Notes: generated by a model from the letters alone, not told the origin. A stretch of DNA of 16,734 nt from DATBMY01 sp036554605 (GCA_036554605.1 DATBMY010000224.1:1-16734), one strand, 5' to 3'; shown: positions 7,252 to 15,114, numbered from the stretch's first letter. Numbers and translations: made by a program.

Positions 7252-7785
7252 ATGGCGACATTCTTACGAAACATCAATGTAGAGATGGACTGGCTCGACG
7301 AGTCGAGCTTTGAGATACGCGGGCGGCTCGATGATAACGTCCATTCGGTCGCGGCGCGGCTCCGGTTGAGCTATCCCGATTTCGTCATACGCGAGGCGTC
7401 GGGCGAGCTTACGCGCATGCCTTACATGGGCTACTGCACCGGCGCTGCCGCGGCGATGGCGGGGCTCGTAGGGGTAGGGGTGGGTCGAGGCTTTCGCAAG
7501 CGGGCGGGCGAGATACTGGGCGGGGCGGCTAGCTGCAACCACCTGTACACGCTGGTGACGAACATGGCGGCGTGCGCCTTTCAGATGAACTACCTGGCGG
7601 CAAAGCGGCGGCCCGAAGCCGAAGCCGCCATCCGCGCGGTCAAAGATGACCCGGCGCGCAAGCGCGAGATGGTGCTCGGGTGGATGCCGCAGCTTCGCAA
7701 CTCCTGCTTTCTGTTCAGCGAGGCGAGCGACCATCTTTTTCAGATAGCCGCGAAGGAGGCCGACGATCCGGCCGCAAATCCATAG
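7252..7785 (+). CDS. DUF2889 domain protein
   Basis: 177-residue soluble protein of unknown function resembling DUF2889 (PF11136). The recognisable pattern is I-x-x-A-S-G (46-51), PYMGYCTG (57-64), a Gly-rich GLVGVGVGRGFRKRAGEILGG (71-91), the Cys/His pair in ASCNHLYTLV (93-102; Cys95, His97), and AACAFQMN (106-113). The conserved Cys and His hint at metal or substrate binding but no activity is established to my knowledge. The tail (114-177) is more variable. The gene lies 13 bp after transaldolase and 15 bp before the MaoC gene, with only a weak GAAG-type ribosome site, consistent with expression inside a polycistronic message. Genes of this family often occur beside acyl-CoA or aromatic catabolism genes, which fits the neighbours here; that link is from general knowledge, not this sequence. 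Confidence 0.8.
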   Translation: MATFLRNINVEMDWLDESSFEIRGRLDDNVHSVAARLRLSYPDFVIREASGELTRMPYMGYCTGAAAAMAGLVGVGVGRGFRKRAGEILGGAASCNHLYTLVTNMAACAFQMNYLAAKRRPEAEAAIRAVKDDPARKREMVLGWMPQLRNSCFLFSEASDHLFQIAAKEADDPAANP

Positions 7786-7786
7786 C

Positions 7787-7794
7787 AAGGAGAG
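7787..7794 (+). promoter_or_regulatory. Ribosome binding site that sets the TTG start of the MaoC gene
   Basis: AAGGAGAG lies 6 nt before the TTG at 7801, and there is no ATG nearby in frame. The spacing is ideal, and the MaoC fold begins at once (KYYEDFEIG), so TTG is the real start. Confidence 0.75.
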
Positions 7795-7800
7795 ACTCCA

Positions 7801-8241
7801 TTGGGAAAATACTACGAAGATTTTGAGATCGGGGAAGAGTCCCGGACCGCGGGCCGCACTATAACCGAAGCCGATATCGTGAACTTCGCGGCGCTCACGG
7901 GCGACTGGAACGAGATACACACGAACAAGGAATACGCCGAGCGCGGTCCCTTCAAGCAGCGCATCGCGCACGGCGCGCTCGTCTTTTCGGTAGCGACGGG
8001 GCTATCGGTGAGGCTGGGCCAGACCGGCGATACGGTAATCGCTTTTTACGGTCTGGACCGGCTGCGATTCGTCAAGCCAACCTTCATAGGCGACACCGTC
8101 TGGGTGCGGCAAAAGGTCGAGGGGAAAAGCGAGCGCGATGAAAAGAGCGGCATCGTAACTTTCCTCAACGAAGTCTTCAACCAGAGGGAAGAGGTCGTCA
8201 TCAGCTACGTCGCGAAGGTGCTCCTCAGACGACGCGGTTAA
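7801..8241 (+). CDS. MaoC-like (R)-specific hydratase / hot-dog fold protein
   Basis: 146-residue single hot-dog domain protein of the MaoC-like dehydratase family, which usually adds or removes water at the 2-enoyl/3-hydroxyacyl-CoA level. KYYEDFEIGEE at the start and RTITEADIVNFAALTGDWNEIH (19-40) carry the hydratase signature, with Asp35 and His40 as the catalytic pair. RIAHGAL (54-60) and FVKPTFIGDTVW further on are the other family marks. Length matches a single-domain MaoC enzyme. It starts with TTG, supported by a good ribosome site. Its position between DUF2889 and a ThDP decarboxylase-like gene points to an acyl-CoA or keto-acid pathway. Some single-domain homologues act on mesaconyl- or beta-methylmalyl-CoA type substrates; the true substrate is open. 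Confidence 0.92.
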   Translation: MGKYYEDFEIGEESRTAGRTITEADIVNFAALTGDWNEIHTNKEYAERGPFKQRIAHGALVFSVATGLSVRLGQTGDTVIAFYGLDRLRFVKPTFIGDTVWVRQKVEGKSERDEKSGIVTFLNEVFNQREEVVISYVAKVLLRRRG

Positions 8242-8279
8242 GAATCACCACAAAGCAATAATGAAGCGAGGGCAAGCTT

Positions 8280-9959
8280 ATGGCCGAGATGACTGGCGCG
8301 CAGGCGATGTTCGAGATGCTCGTGCGCGAGGGCGTGCGCTACGTGTTTGGAAATCCGGGAACGACCGAGCTGCCGCTTATGGATCTGTTCGCCGCGCGCT
8401 CGGAGATCGAATACATACTGGCGCTGCACGAAGACGCGGCGCTTGGCATGGCCGCGGGCTACGCCGACGCGACGAACAGGGCCGCCGTAGTAAACCTCCA
8501 CACGAACCCGGGGCTGGCGCACGCGCTCGGAAACCTCTACAACGCTTACCGCGCCGGCACGCCGCTTATCGTCACGGCGGGCCAGCAGGATACGCGCTCG
8601 ATGATAGACGAGCCGCTGCTACAGGCCGACATGGTCGAGCTTGCGCGCCAGCACACGAAATGGGCCTGGGAGGTGCGTCACGCGTCCGAAGTTGGCGCAG
8701 GGATGGCCCGCGCTTTCAAGGTAGCGGAGACCCCGCCGGCGGGGCCGGTCTTTTTATCGCTGCCGGTGAATGTGATGGAAGAGCGCGCGGAAATAAGTCT
8801 GCCGCCCGTGACGCGTATAAGCGGGCGGATACACGGCGACCCTGTAAAGATCGAAGAGGCGGCGGCGATGATCGCGGCGGCGCGAAATCCCGTGATCATA
8901 TCGGGCGACCGGGTGGCGCGCTCGGGCGCGGTCTTTCAGGTAGCGCAACTGGCCGAGACCATAGCCGCCCGCGTTCACTCCGAGCCGCTCAACTCGCTTC
9001 TCGTCTTTCCGACCGATCATCCGCTTTACGCGGGAGCGCTATTTCCGAACGCCGCGCAGGCGCGGGCGACGCTCGAAGGCGCGGACGTGATAATTACTAT
9101 CGGCGTCAATAATCTTGTGCCGCTCGTTTATACCGGCGCGCGGATGATTCCCGAAGTCGCGCGGGTGATTCAGATCGATTCGGACGAGCGCGAGCTGGGG
9201 AAGAACTACCCGGCGGAGGTCGCGATACTGGCGGACCCGCTGACGGCCTGCGAGGATCTGATAGCGGCGCTCCTGAATATATCCGACGAAACAATAGCGC
9301 CCTTGCTGTGGCGGCGTCGAGAGATGATCGAAAGCCACATCCGAGAGGCTCGGGCGAAGTTTGCCCAGGCCGCCTCCGCGCCCGACGAAGGGCCGATGTC
9401 GCCGGGGTTCGTGGCTCGCGAGATGAGGCGCGCCGTTTCCGGGTCGCCCATACTCGTCGACGAATCGGTCACCTCGACCGCGTTCGTCCGCACGCTCTTT
9501 GAGCTGAACGGGCCGAACAGTTATTTCTATGCGAAGGGCGGCTCTCTTGGGCTCGGGCTTCCGGCGGCCGTGGGCGTAAAACTGGCAATGCCCGGCCGGC
9601 AGGTGATATGCGCGGTGGGCGACGGCTCGGCGCTCTACTCGATCCAGGCGCTCTGGACGGCTGCCCGCTACAATCTCGCGGTCAAGTTCGTCGTCTTCAA
9701 CAACGCGAGCTACATGATACTGAAAGGCGGGCTCGCCGCCATGCAGGGCGAGTCGATAAAACGCGGCAAGTTCGTGGGGATGGATATCACCGAGCCCGAG
9801 ATTGACTTCGCGCGAATGGCGGAATCCATGGGCGTCGCCGCGCGGCGCGTTGTGCGGCCGGCGGAGCTTCGACCGGCGTTCGACTGGGCCTTTAATGAGG
9901 AAGGCCCCACTCTTCTTGACGTGGCTATCTCGCGCGACGTGCGCAGCGTGCTGAGGTGA
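8280..9959 (+). CDS. ThDP-dependent enzyme, benzoylformate decarboxylase-like
   Basis: 559-residue thiamine diphosphate enzyme of the acetolactate synthase/pyruvate decarboxylase superfamily with the usual three domains. The N-terminal Pyr domain has FGNPGTTELPLMD (23-35), the cofactor-activating Glu51 in ALHEDAALGMAAGYAD (48-63), and His74 in NLHTNPG. LIVTAGQQDTRSMI (96-109) closely matches the benzoylformate decarboxylase (MdlC) family. The middle domain is about 185-340. The C-terminal PP domain has GDGS at 447-450 and NN at 474-475 as the Mg-ThDP motif, with ALWTAARYN between them. Compared with Pseudomonas putida MdlC as I recall it, Ser26 becomes Thr28 and the active-site His281 region (FRYH) reads LVYT, so a different substrate or reaction is possible. 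The start follows a GAGGG ribosome site. Cytoplasmic. Confidence 0.9.
   Translation: MAEMTGAQAMFEMLVREGVRYVFGNPGTTELPLMDLFAARSEIEYILALHEDAALGMAAGYADATNRAAVVNLHTNPGLAHALGNLYNAYRAGTPLIVTAGQQDTRSMIDEPLLQADMVELARQHTKWAWEVRHASEVGAGMARAFKVAETPPAGPVFLSLPVNVMEERAEISLPPVTRISGRIHGDPVKIEEAAAMIAAARNPVIISGDRVARSGAVFQVAQLAETIAARVHSEPLNSLLVFPTDHPLYAGALFPNAAQARATLEGADVIITIGVNNLVPLVYTGARMIPEVARVIQIDSDERELGKNYPAEVAILADPLTACEDLIAALLNISDETIAPLLWRRREMIESHIREARAKFAQAASAPDEGPMSPGFVAREMRRAVSGSPILVDESVTSTAFVRTLFELNGPNSYFYAKGGSLGLGLPAAVGVKLAMPGRQVICAVGDGSALYSIQALWTAARYNLAVKFVVFNNASYMILKGGLAAMQGESIKRGKFVGMDITEPEIDFARMAESMGVAARRVVRPAELRPAFDWAFNEEGPTLLDVAISRDVRSVLR
9953..9959 (+). promoter_or_regulatory. Ribosome binding site overlapping the upstream stop codon
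   Basis: GAGGTGA includes the TGA stop of the ThDP gene and lies 6 nt before the ATG at 9966. For a TTG at 9963 the spacing would be only 3 nt, so the ATG is the better start. The overlap implies translational coupling of the two genes. Confidence 0.65.
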
Positions 9960-9965
9960 CGATTG

Positions 9966-11300
9966 ATGATCAAATCCTTAAGAGCGCAGCTGGCGCTTTC
10001 GATACTCTTCTTCATATCGCTCATCGCGCCTTCGATAAACGCGGCCGGGCAGTCCGGGTCTGGCGTGAAAGTCATATATGCGGGGCGTCTTATCGACGGG
10101 CTCACGGGGCAGGTTCGCTCGGGCGTTTCGATCATCATCGATGGCGACCGCGTGCGCGAGGTGCGCGATGGGAAGGCCGCGGTCGAGGGCGCTGAAATGA
10201 TAGACCTCGCCGATCATACGGTCATGCCGGGTTTGATCGATTGCCACACTCACATGACGAGCGAGCTTGGCCGCGACGCATTGCTCAAAGCGCTTACGCG
10301 CCGCAGCGCCGATTTTGCCATAGAGTCGACGGTCTATGCGCGGCGCACTCTGATGGCGGGCTTTACCACGGTGCGCAATCTGGGCTCGGACGGTTTCGTC
10401 GACATATCTTTGCGCGACGCGATAAACGCGGGGACGATCCCGGGGCCTAGAATGTTCGTAGCGGCAAAAGGGCTCAGCATAACCGGGGGCCACGGCGACG
10501 TAGGCGGAGTGCGCGAGGATTTGCTGCCGGAGCCGGATTACAAAGAAGGGATAATCAACACGCCGGAGGACGCTGTGCGCGCCGTCCGCTATATGGTCAA
10601 GTACGGCGCGGACCATATAAAGGTGATGGCTACCGGGGGAGTGCTTTCAGTGGCGGATTCGGGGGCCGGGCAGCAGCTCACGTTCGAAGACATGAAAGCG
10701 ATAGTCGAGGCGGCGCGATTGCTCGACCGGAAAGTAGCCGCGCACGCGCACGGGGCCGAGGGGATGAAAGACGCGATACGCGCCGGGGTCGCCTCAATCG
10801 AGCACGGCACATACATTGATGATGAGGCGATAGCACTCTTCAAAAAGCACGGCGCTTATCTTGTGCCGACTATAATCGCGGGCAAAACGGTCGAGAGCGC
10901 CGCTAGGATTCCGGGGCTTCTGCCGCCGCCCGTAGCCGAAAAGGCGAAGACCATCGGGCCGCTTATGCAGAATTCGTTCGCAAAGGCGTATCGCGGCGGC
11001 GTGAAGATAGCTTTCGGCACCGACGCGGGCGTATACCCTCACGGCCAGAACGCGCGCGAGTTCCAGTACATGGTCGAGGCCGGGATGCCGCCGATGGAAG
11101 CGATACTCGCGGCCACGCGAGGGGCGGCCGATCTGCTGGGCCAGTCAGCGGTCCTCGGCAGTATACAACCGGGGCGCTTCGCGGACATAGTCGCGGTCAA
11201 AGGCGACCCGGTGGCCGACATAAAACTGCTCCAGAGCATCTCTTTCGTGATGAAGGGCGGGAAAGTCTATAAGCGAGACGGCAGGCCCGTTATCGAATAG
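9966..11300 (+). CDS. Exported amidohydrolase (prolidase-like, binuclear metal)
   Basis: 444-residue metal-dependent hydrolase of the amidohydrolase superfamily with an N-terminal signal peptide (about 1-27: basic MIKSLRAQ, hydrophobic core, then SINA-A), so it probably acts in the periplasm. A small beta domain (about 35-90) leads into the barrel with HTH at 94-96 (PGLIDCHTHM), bridging Lys219 in HIKVMATGG, His260/His262 in AAHAHG, His280 in IEHGT, and Asp353 in FGTDAG; together these form a complete binuclear site. The C-terminal beta domain has GSIQPGRFADIVAVKGDP. Its nearest relatives by pattern are imidazolonepropionase-like/Xaa-Pro dipeptidases such as the Sgx9260 group, which cleave acyl-amino acids or dipeptides. 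The gene starts 6 bp after the ThDP gene, with an overlapping ribosome site, so the two are coupled. How a periplasmic peptidase serves the ThDP enzyme is unclear. Confidence 0.9.
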   Translation: MIKSLRAQLALSILFFISLIAPSINAAGQSGSGVKVIYAGRLIDGLTGQVRSGVSIIIDGDRVREVRDGKAAVEGAEMIDLADHTVMPGLIDCHTHMTSELGRDALLKALTRRSADFAIESTVYARRTLMAGFTTVRNLGSDGFVDISLRDAINAGTIPGPRMFVAAKGLSITGGHGDVGGVREDLLPEPDYKEGIINTPEDAVRAVRYMVKYGADHIKVMATGGVLSVADSGAGQQLTFEDMKAIVEAARLLDRKVAAHAHGAEGMKDAIRAGVASIEHGTYIDDEAIALFKKHGAYLVPTIIAGKTVESAARIPGLLPPPVAEKAKTIGPLMQNSFAKAYRGGVKIAFGTDAGVYPHGQNAREFQYMVEAGMPPMEAILAATRGAADLLGQSAVLGSIQPGRFADIVAVKGDPVADIKLLQSISFVMKGGKVYKRDGRPVIE

Positions 11301-11317
11301 CGAGATTGTGGCTCGCT
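11299..11317 (+). terminator. Weak hairpin at the amidohydrolase stop
   Basis: AGCGAG (11299-11304) pairs with CTCGCT (11312-11317) around a 7-nt loop, overlapping the stop codon. It is short, and the nearest T-run (CTTTT, about 13 bp later) is separated from it. It may contribute to ending the plus-strand transcript, but the evidence is thin. Confidence 0.25.
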
Positions 11318-11363
11318 CAGGCGCGATACTCTTTTAACAACCTCATCGCTTGGATCAAGCGCG

Positions 11364-11400
11364 AAAAAATGCGCGGGCGAGACCGGAGTCTGCCCGCGCA
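11364..11400 (-). terminator. Intrinsic terminator for the TonB-dependent receptor
   Basis: Read on the minus strand, a stem TGCGCGGGC-AGAC / GTCT-C-GCCCGCGCA (13 bp, one bulged C, 4-nt loop TCCG) is followed immediately by six T. It begins 24 nt after the receptor stop codon. GC-rich stem plus T-run is the textbook rho-independent pattern. On the plus strand the T-run is absent, so it would stop the minus-strand message mainly. Confidence 0.88.
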
Positions 11401-11424
11401 ATGGTGATTGCGAATGCAATCGGT

Positions 11425-14400
11425 TTAGAAAGTGAATCGCGCGCCGATCTGGAATGCGCGAGGCCCGCCGGTCCCGAAGGCCGCGCCCTGTCTTTGCGAC
11501 GCAAAGCCGTAGCGGAACGTGTTCGGAAGGATGATCGTGTTGTTATTCGGATCGGTCGGGGCGGCAAACGTCCCTCGGTCGAGCGTGGTGCTGAAGCCGG
11601 TCAGGTTCGATATATTGAATATATTGAATACCTCGATCAGGCCCGTGAGCGAGTAGCGCTCTGCGAAGCGGAACTCCTTTGACAGCCGCACGTCGTGCGA
11701 GTGGAAGTCATCGCCGAACGAGAAATCCGGCCCCACTACCAGCGGACGAATCAAGCCGCCGCTCGGCTTGGCAATGGTCGTGTTGTAGGTATTGACCAAC
11801 TGGAGCAGCTCGTCCTTGTCGGTGCCGCGCCCTAAGGTGTTGATCTCAAGCCCCGGCAGCGTATCGCCGCCCTGCCCGTCGCCGTTGAGGTCAACGTCGC
11901 CCGGTATGCGGGCATTGAACGGGCTGCGGCTGACATAGACCGCGATGAGCGAGGTTTGCAGGCCCCACGGCAGGTTGACGACGCCGCTGAAGGTGAAGCG
12001 ATGGCGCGCGTCGACCGGGCCGGGGTTGCCGAACCAGTCATCGAGATCCTCGGGCAGCCCGCCCCTGAGGAAGAAGGTTCTCAGATTCGACAGGGCGTAA
12101 GACGCCGTGAACTGGTAGCGATTCGAGAAGCGCTTGTCGAGCTTCAGAAGCAGCGCCTTATAGTCGCTGCGGCCGATGCTCATGATGACCGGGATCGTCC
12201 CGTTCGCGCATATCGCCGTCGGGTCGGCCGCCTGCGCCGGGGTGCAGCGCGGTAGGACCGAGCCGCCGCGAGCGGCGCTGCGGTTAAAGTGGTTGAGGTC
12301 GATGGCCGAGCCGACGCCGGCAGTCTCGTGGACGCGCTTGCGCCATACGAAGTCGGCCGACACCGCCATATTCGACGGCAGCTGGCGCTGTATGCCTAAA
12401 GAGAGCTGCTGCGAATAAGGCGATTCGAGGTTCGGGTCGAGCAGGGTGCCCGGCAGCGATGCCGACTTGACGAACTCGATGCCGGTGAAGCCCTGCGCCG
12501 CGCCCGCCGAGAGAGTGGTTTGAAGGCCCGGGACCTGTGCGTTGAGCGCGGCCAGAAGCTGCGCGCCGGTGAACTTGGTCGGGGCCGTCCCGCCGGGGAA
12601 TACGCCGACCGCGTTATTAAGGAAGTTCAACCCCACGCCGGGGCGAGGATTGAGGATGTTAGTCAGAAGATTGAAGACCGCGAGCGGGCCGGGCAGCGGC
12701 GGCAAGCTCGAAAAGGTCTCGGTGTTTCTGAAGAAGCCGGTCGGGACCGCCATGCGACCGTCGCCGGCCGGGCCGAGCAGCGGCCGCTCAAGCAACCGGG
12801 TCACAAACAGCACCGTGTCATAGTAGATCCCGGCGCCGCCGCGAACGACCGTCTTGCCGTCGTTGCTGACGTCCCAGGCGAACCCGAACGACGGAGCGAT
12901 GTTGTTTTTGTCCTTCGGCGACTGGCCGAGCTCGCCGACTATGGCGCGCAGCAGCTCGGGCCGCGCGAGGTCGTGGTTGAGCAGATTAGTCTCGTACTGG
13001 TACGAAGCGCCGAACGACAGGGTGAAGTTCGGCCTGATCTGCCAGGAATCCTGCGCGTATGCGCGGTAGCGGTTGCTCTGGCGCGCACGGTCGGTCCCGA
13101 ACGGAGGCGGCTGCGCCGGATCGCCCACGCCGGCCGCGCCCGCGATAAACGGGAGCTGAAGCAGCGTGTTCAGGTCTATGGGCGAAGTCGATCCGGTCCT
13201 GAGCGGTTCCGGGATCGGGATCGTCAGCGCCGCGGTGATCGCCGCCCTGAGCGCGGCCGGTATTGCGCCCGCGGGTATCGCGGCGATGTTGGCGGCAAGC
13301 GCCGCGTTCGTCGCCTCGACGTCGCGCGGGTCGTGCAGGAATATGATCGCCGGCTCGAAGAACTGCCACTTACCCGTGCCGTATGTGTGCTCCCACTCGC
13401 CGCCGAAGCGGATGCGGTGAGCGCCCTTCTGCCAGTTCATGTCGTCGCGCAACTGGTAACGGTCGAGGAAGCGCGCCTGCGGCGCCTGGTCGTGGTTGCC
13501 TATGACCAGCCCCGCGACGTTGATCTGCACGCCGCGCGCGCCGATGCAGGCCGGGTTCGAGCTCGGGCAATCCTCTTCCGACGGCGGGTCGCTTATGTTT
13601 TCGATCCGCTGGTAGTTGAAGCGAACGTCATTGACGAGGTTCTGCTTGAGAATCGTCGTCAGCCCGCCCTGGATGTTGTGGACGTTGTTATGGTTCGAGC
13701 GCCAGTTCGACGGAAGGCGATTGCTGGCTACCGGCGCGAAGGCGTCGTTGTTGTCCAGGCTGTAGCGGACGAAGAGATTGTGTTTATCGTTCAGCTTTAT
13801 ATCGGTGCGTACGTTCGCAAGTATCCCCTCGTAGGGCGAGGTGAATACAGTGTTGAACTGGTCGAAGACCCTCGGGCCGGTGTTGAAGAAGGTGAGCGCC
13901 GAACGCTGGTGCAATCCTTCGAGGTTGCCGAAGAAATGGGCGCGGTCCTTCTTGATCGGCCCGCCTATCGCCCCGCCGTACTGGTAGCGGCGGAAGAACG
14001 GGTCGAAATCATCGTTCGGCCTGAGGAAGGTCGGCAGCGCCGAGATATTATGATCGCGGAAGTAGATGAACGCGCTTCCGTGATAAGCGTTGGTCCCCGT
14101 GCGCGATACTATGTTGACGGCGCCGACCGATGTCACGCCGGTCGAGAGGTCGAAGTTGAAGGTTGAGATCTGGAACTCCTGTATCGTCTCTGTCGAGAAG
14201 TTCTGCGCCGCGCCGCCCGTGACGTAGTCGAGCACGCTGCCGCCGTCAACCGTGATTCGCGTGAGCGCCGACGAAGCGCCACCGATCGAGACGTTGAAGA
14301 GGTTATTGGCATCGCCTACGTTGCTCGTGCTTACCGAGACGCCCGGCTCAAGTAGCGCCAGCTGAAGAAAGTTGCGCCCGTTAAGCGGCAGCGCGTCGAT

Positions 14401-14835
14401 CTTCTGACGGGTGACCACGCCGTCTATCTTATAGTTCTGTTTATCGATGATCGGCGCTTCGGCCACCACGTCGACTATCTGATCGGTCGTGCCCACGCGC
14501 ATGGAGGCGTCACCCGTAGAGGTATTTCCCACCTGAACGAGCACGTTGACCACATGCGTCGAGAAGCCCTGGGCCTCTATCTTCACTTCATATTCGCCCG
14601 GCAGCAGGTTGCTGATCAGGTATATGCCATCGTCGCCAGTGTTGGCGGTCCTGACATCGCCGGTCGCTTTGTTTGTGGCCGTGACGGTAGCCTTCGTGAT
14701 TACGGCACTCTGCTCATCCGTCACTCGGCCCCGGATCGAACCCGTCGGGTTCTGCGCCATGACAGGAAGGCAAAGGTTCGCTACTAGCGCCAGCGCGGTG
14801 ACTGTCAGCAGCAAACGTTTTAACTTATCACCCAT
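11425..14835 (-). CDS. Oar-like TonB-dependent outer-membrane receptor
   Basis: 1136-residue outer-membrane protein. Residues 1-27 are a signal peptide ending PVMA-Q. Residues about 31-115 are a carboxypeptidase-regulatory-like (CarboxypepD_reg) beta-sandwich beginning GSIRGRVTDEQSAVI and containing GIYLISNLLPGEYEVKI. A plug domain follows at about 130-275 (KIDALPLNGRNFLQLALLEPG), then a long beta-barrel to the C-terminal Phe in FQIGARFTF, as outer-membrane insertion requires. This order is typical of the Oar/TonB-dependent receptor-like proteins abundant in Acidobacteriota; the ligand cannot be predicted. Residues about 503-547 are an unusual Ala-rich stretch in a probable surface loop. The AGGAG ribosome site 8 nt before the ATG supports the start. 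An intrinsic terminator follows, and a 477-bp upstream region holds its likely promoter. It stands alone as a transcription unit. Confidence 0.93.
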   Translation of the reverse strand: MGDKLKRLLLTVTALALVANLCLPVMAQNPTGSIRGRVTDEQSAVITKATVTATNKATGDVRTANTGDDGIYLISNLLPGEYEVKIEAQGFSTHVVNVLVQVGNTSTGDASMRVGTTDQIVDVVAEAPIIDKQNYKIDGVVTRQKIDALPLNGRNFLQLALLEPGVSVSTSNVGDANNLFNVSIGGASSALTRITVDGGSVLDYVTGGAAQNFSTETIQEFQISTFNFDLSTGVTSVGAVNIVSRTGTNAYHGSAFIYFRDHNISALPTFLRPNDDFDPFFRRYQYGGAIGGPIKKDRAHFFGNLEGLHQRSALTFFNTGPRVFDQFNTVFTSPYEGILANVRTDIKLNDKHNLFVRYSLDNNDAFAPVASNRLPSNWRSNHNNVHNIQGGLTTILKQNLVNDVRFNYQRIENISDPPSEEDCPSSNPACIGARGVQINVAGLVIGNHDQAPQARFLDRYQLRDDMNWQKGAHRIRFGGEWEHTYGTGKWQFFEPAIIFLHDPRDVEATNAALAANIAAIPAGAIPAALRAAITAALTIPIPEPLRTGSTSPIDLNTLLQLPFIAGAAGVGDPAQPPPFGTDRARQSNRYRAYAQDSWQIRPNFTLSFGASYQYETNLLNHDLARPELLRAIVGELGQSPKDKNNIAPSFGFAWDVSNDGKTVVRGGAGIYYDTVLFVTRLLERPLLGPAGDGRMAVPTGFFRNTETFSSLPPLPGPLAVFNLLTNILNPRPGVGLNFLNNAVGVFPGGTAPTKFTGAQLLAALNAQVPGLQTTLSAGAAQGFTGIEFVKSASLPGTLLDPNLESPYSQQLSLGIQRQLPSNMAVSADFVWRKRVHETAGVGSAIDLNHFNRSAARGGSVLPRCTPAQAADPTAICANGTIPVIMSIGRSDYKALLLKLDKRFSNRYQFTASYALSNLRTFFLRGGLPEDLDDWFGNPGPVDARHRFTFSGVVNLPWGLQTSLIAVYVSRSPFNARIPGDVDLNGDGQGGDTLPGLEINTLGRGTDKDELLQLVNTYNTTIAKPSGGLIRPLVVGPDFSFGDDFHSHDVRLSKEFRFAERYSLTGLIEVFNIFNISNLTGFSTTLDRGTFAAPTDPNNNTIILPNTFRYGFASQRQGAAFGTGGPRAFQIGARFTF

Positions 14836-14917
14836 ACTTCTTCTCCTTTCAATCCTGTGAGCGGGTAAGGTCGCCTTGATAGTCGGACTGACTTTCCAGT
14901 GTCATAAGGCACCTGAA

Positions 14918-14956
14918 GGCAATTGGCCTGAGCAGGAGGCGCCACAGGCCATTGCC
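14918..14956 (-). promoter_or_regulatory. Leader hairpin upstream of the receptor
   Basis: GGCAATTGGCCTG (14918-14930) pairs with CAGGCCATTGCC (14945-14956): 12 bp with one bulged T and a 14-nt loop containing GGCGCC. It lies 83-121 nt before the receptor start codon on the template side, inside the presumed 5' leader. No T-run follows, so attenuation by simple termination is unlikely; it may protect the message or bind a regulator. Confidence 0.45.
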
Positions 14957-15027
14957 ATAGAAAATCTTCGGCATAAGGCCAGCTATAGCGACAAATTTGT
15001 GAGGGGAGTGATGATACTCGCCCGTCC

Positions 15028-15048
15028 TTATTATTTACAGAATAATAA
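15028..15048. repeat. AT-only inverted repeat in the receptor upstream region
   Basis: TTATTATT (15028-15035) and AATAATAA (15041-15048) are exact reverse complements around a 5-nt loop, within the only markedly AT-rich stretch of the region. This could be an operator, a regulator binding site, or part of an alternative promoter. Confidence 0.4.
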
Positions 15049-15083
15049 AAAAACTGAATTTAGTCTGGAGCGTTGGACGCGCA

Positions 15084-15114
15084 TATAATTGAGGTTTTGA
15101 AGCACTATTGTCAA
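15084..15114 (-). promoter_or_regulatory. Candidate sigma-70 promoter for the receptor
   Basis: On the minus strand a perfect TTGACA (15114-15109) is followed after 19 bp by ATTATA (15089-15084), overlapping TTATAT one base upstream. Spacing is longer than the 17-bp optimum and the -10 is imperfect. It would leave a leader of about 240 nt. Confidence 0.4.

Noticed and set aside
8261..9112. 283-codon plus-strand frame starting at an ATG just before the ThDP gene
   Set aside because: It is out of frame with the well-supported ThDP enzyme and encodes an Arg/Gly-rich composition typical of a frame shadow.
9963..9965. TTG as start of the amidohydrolase
   Set aside because: Its distance to the GAGGTGA ribosome site would be only 3 nt; the ATG at 9966 has normal spacing.
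12520..14166. Long (548-codon) open frame on the plus strand inside the receptor gene
   Set aside because: It is antisense to a clear receptor gene. Its composition is Arg/Val/Ala/Glu-rich as expected for the mirror of a GC-rich gene, and it has no ribosome site or family motif.
14876..15088. Possible small plus-strand gene (70 codons, TTG start)
   Set aside because: No ribosome site, no hydrophobic or domain pattern, and it covers the likely promoter and leader of the minus-strand receptor.
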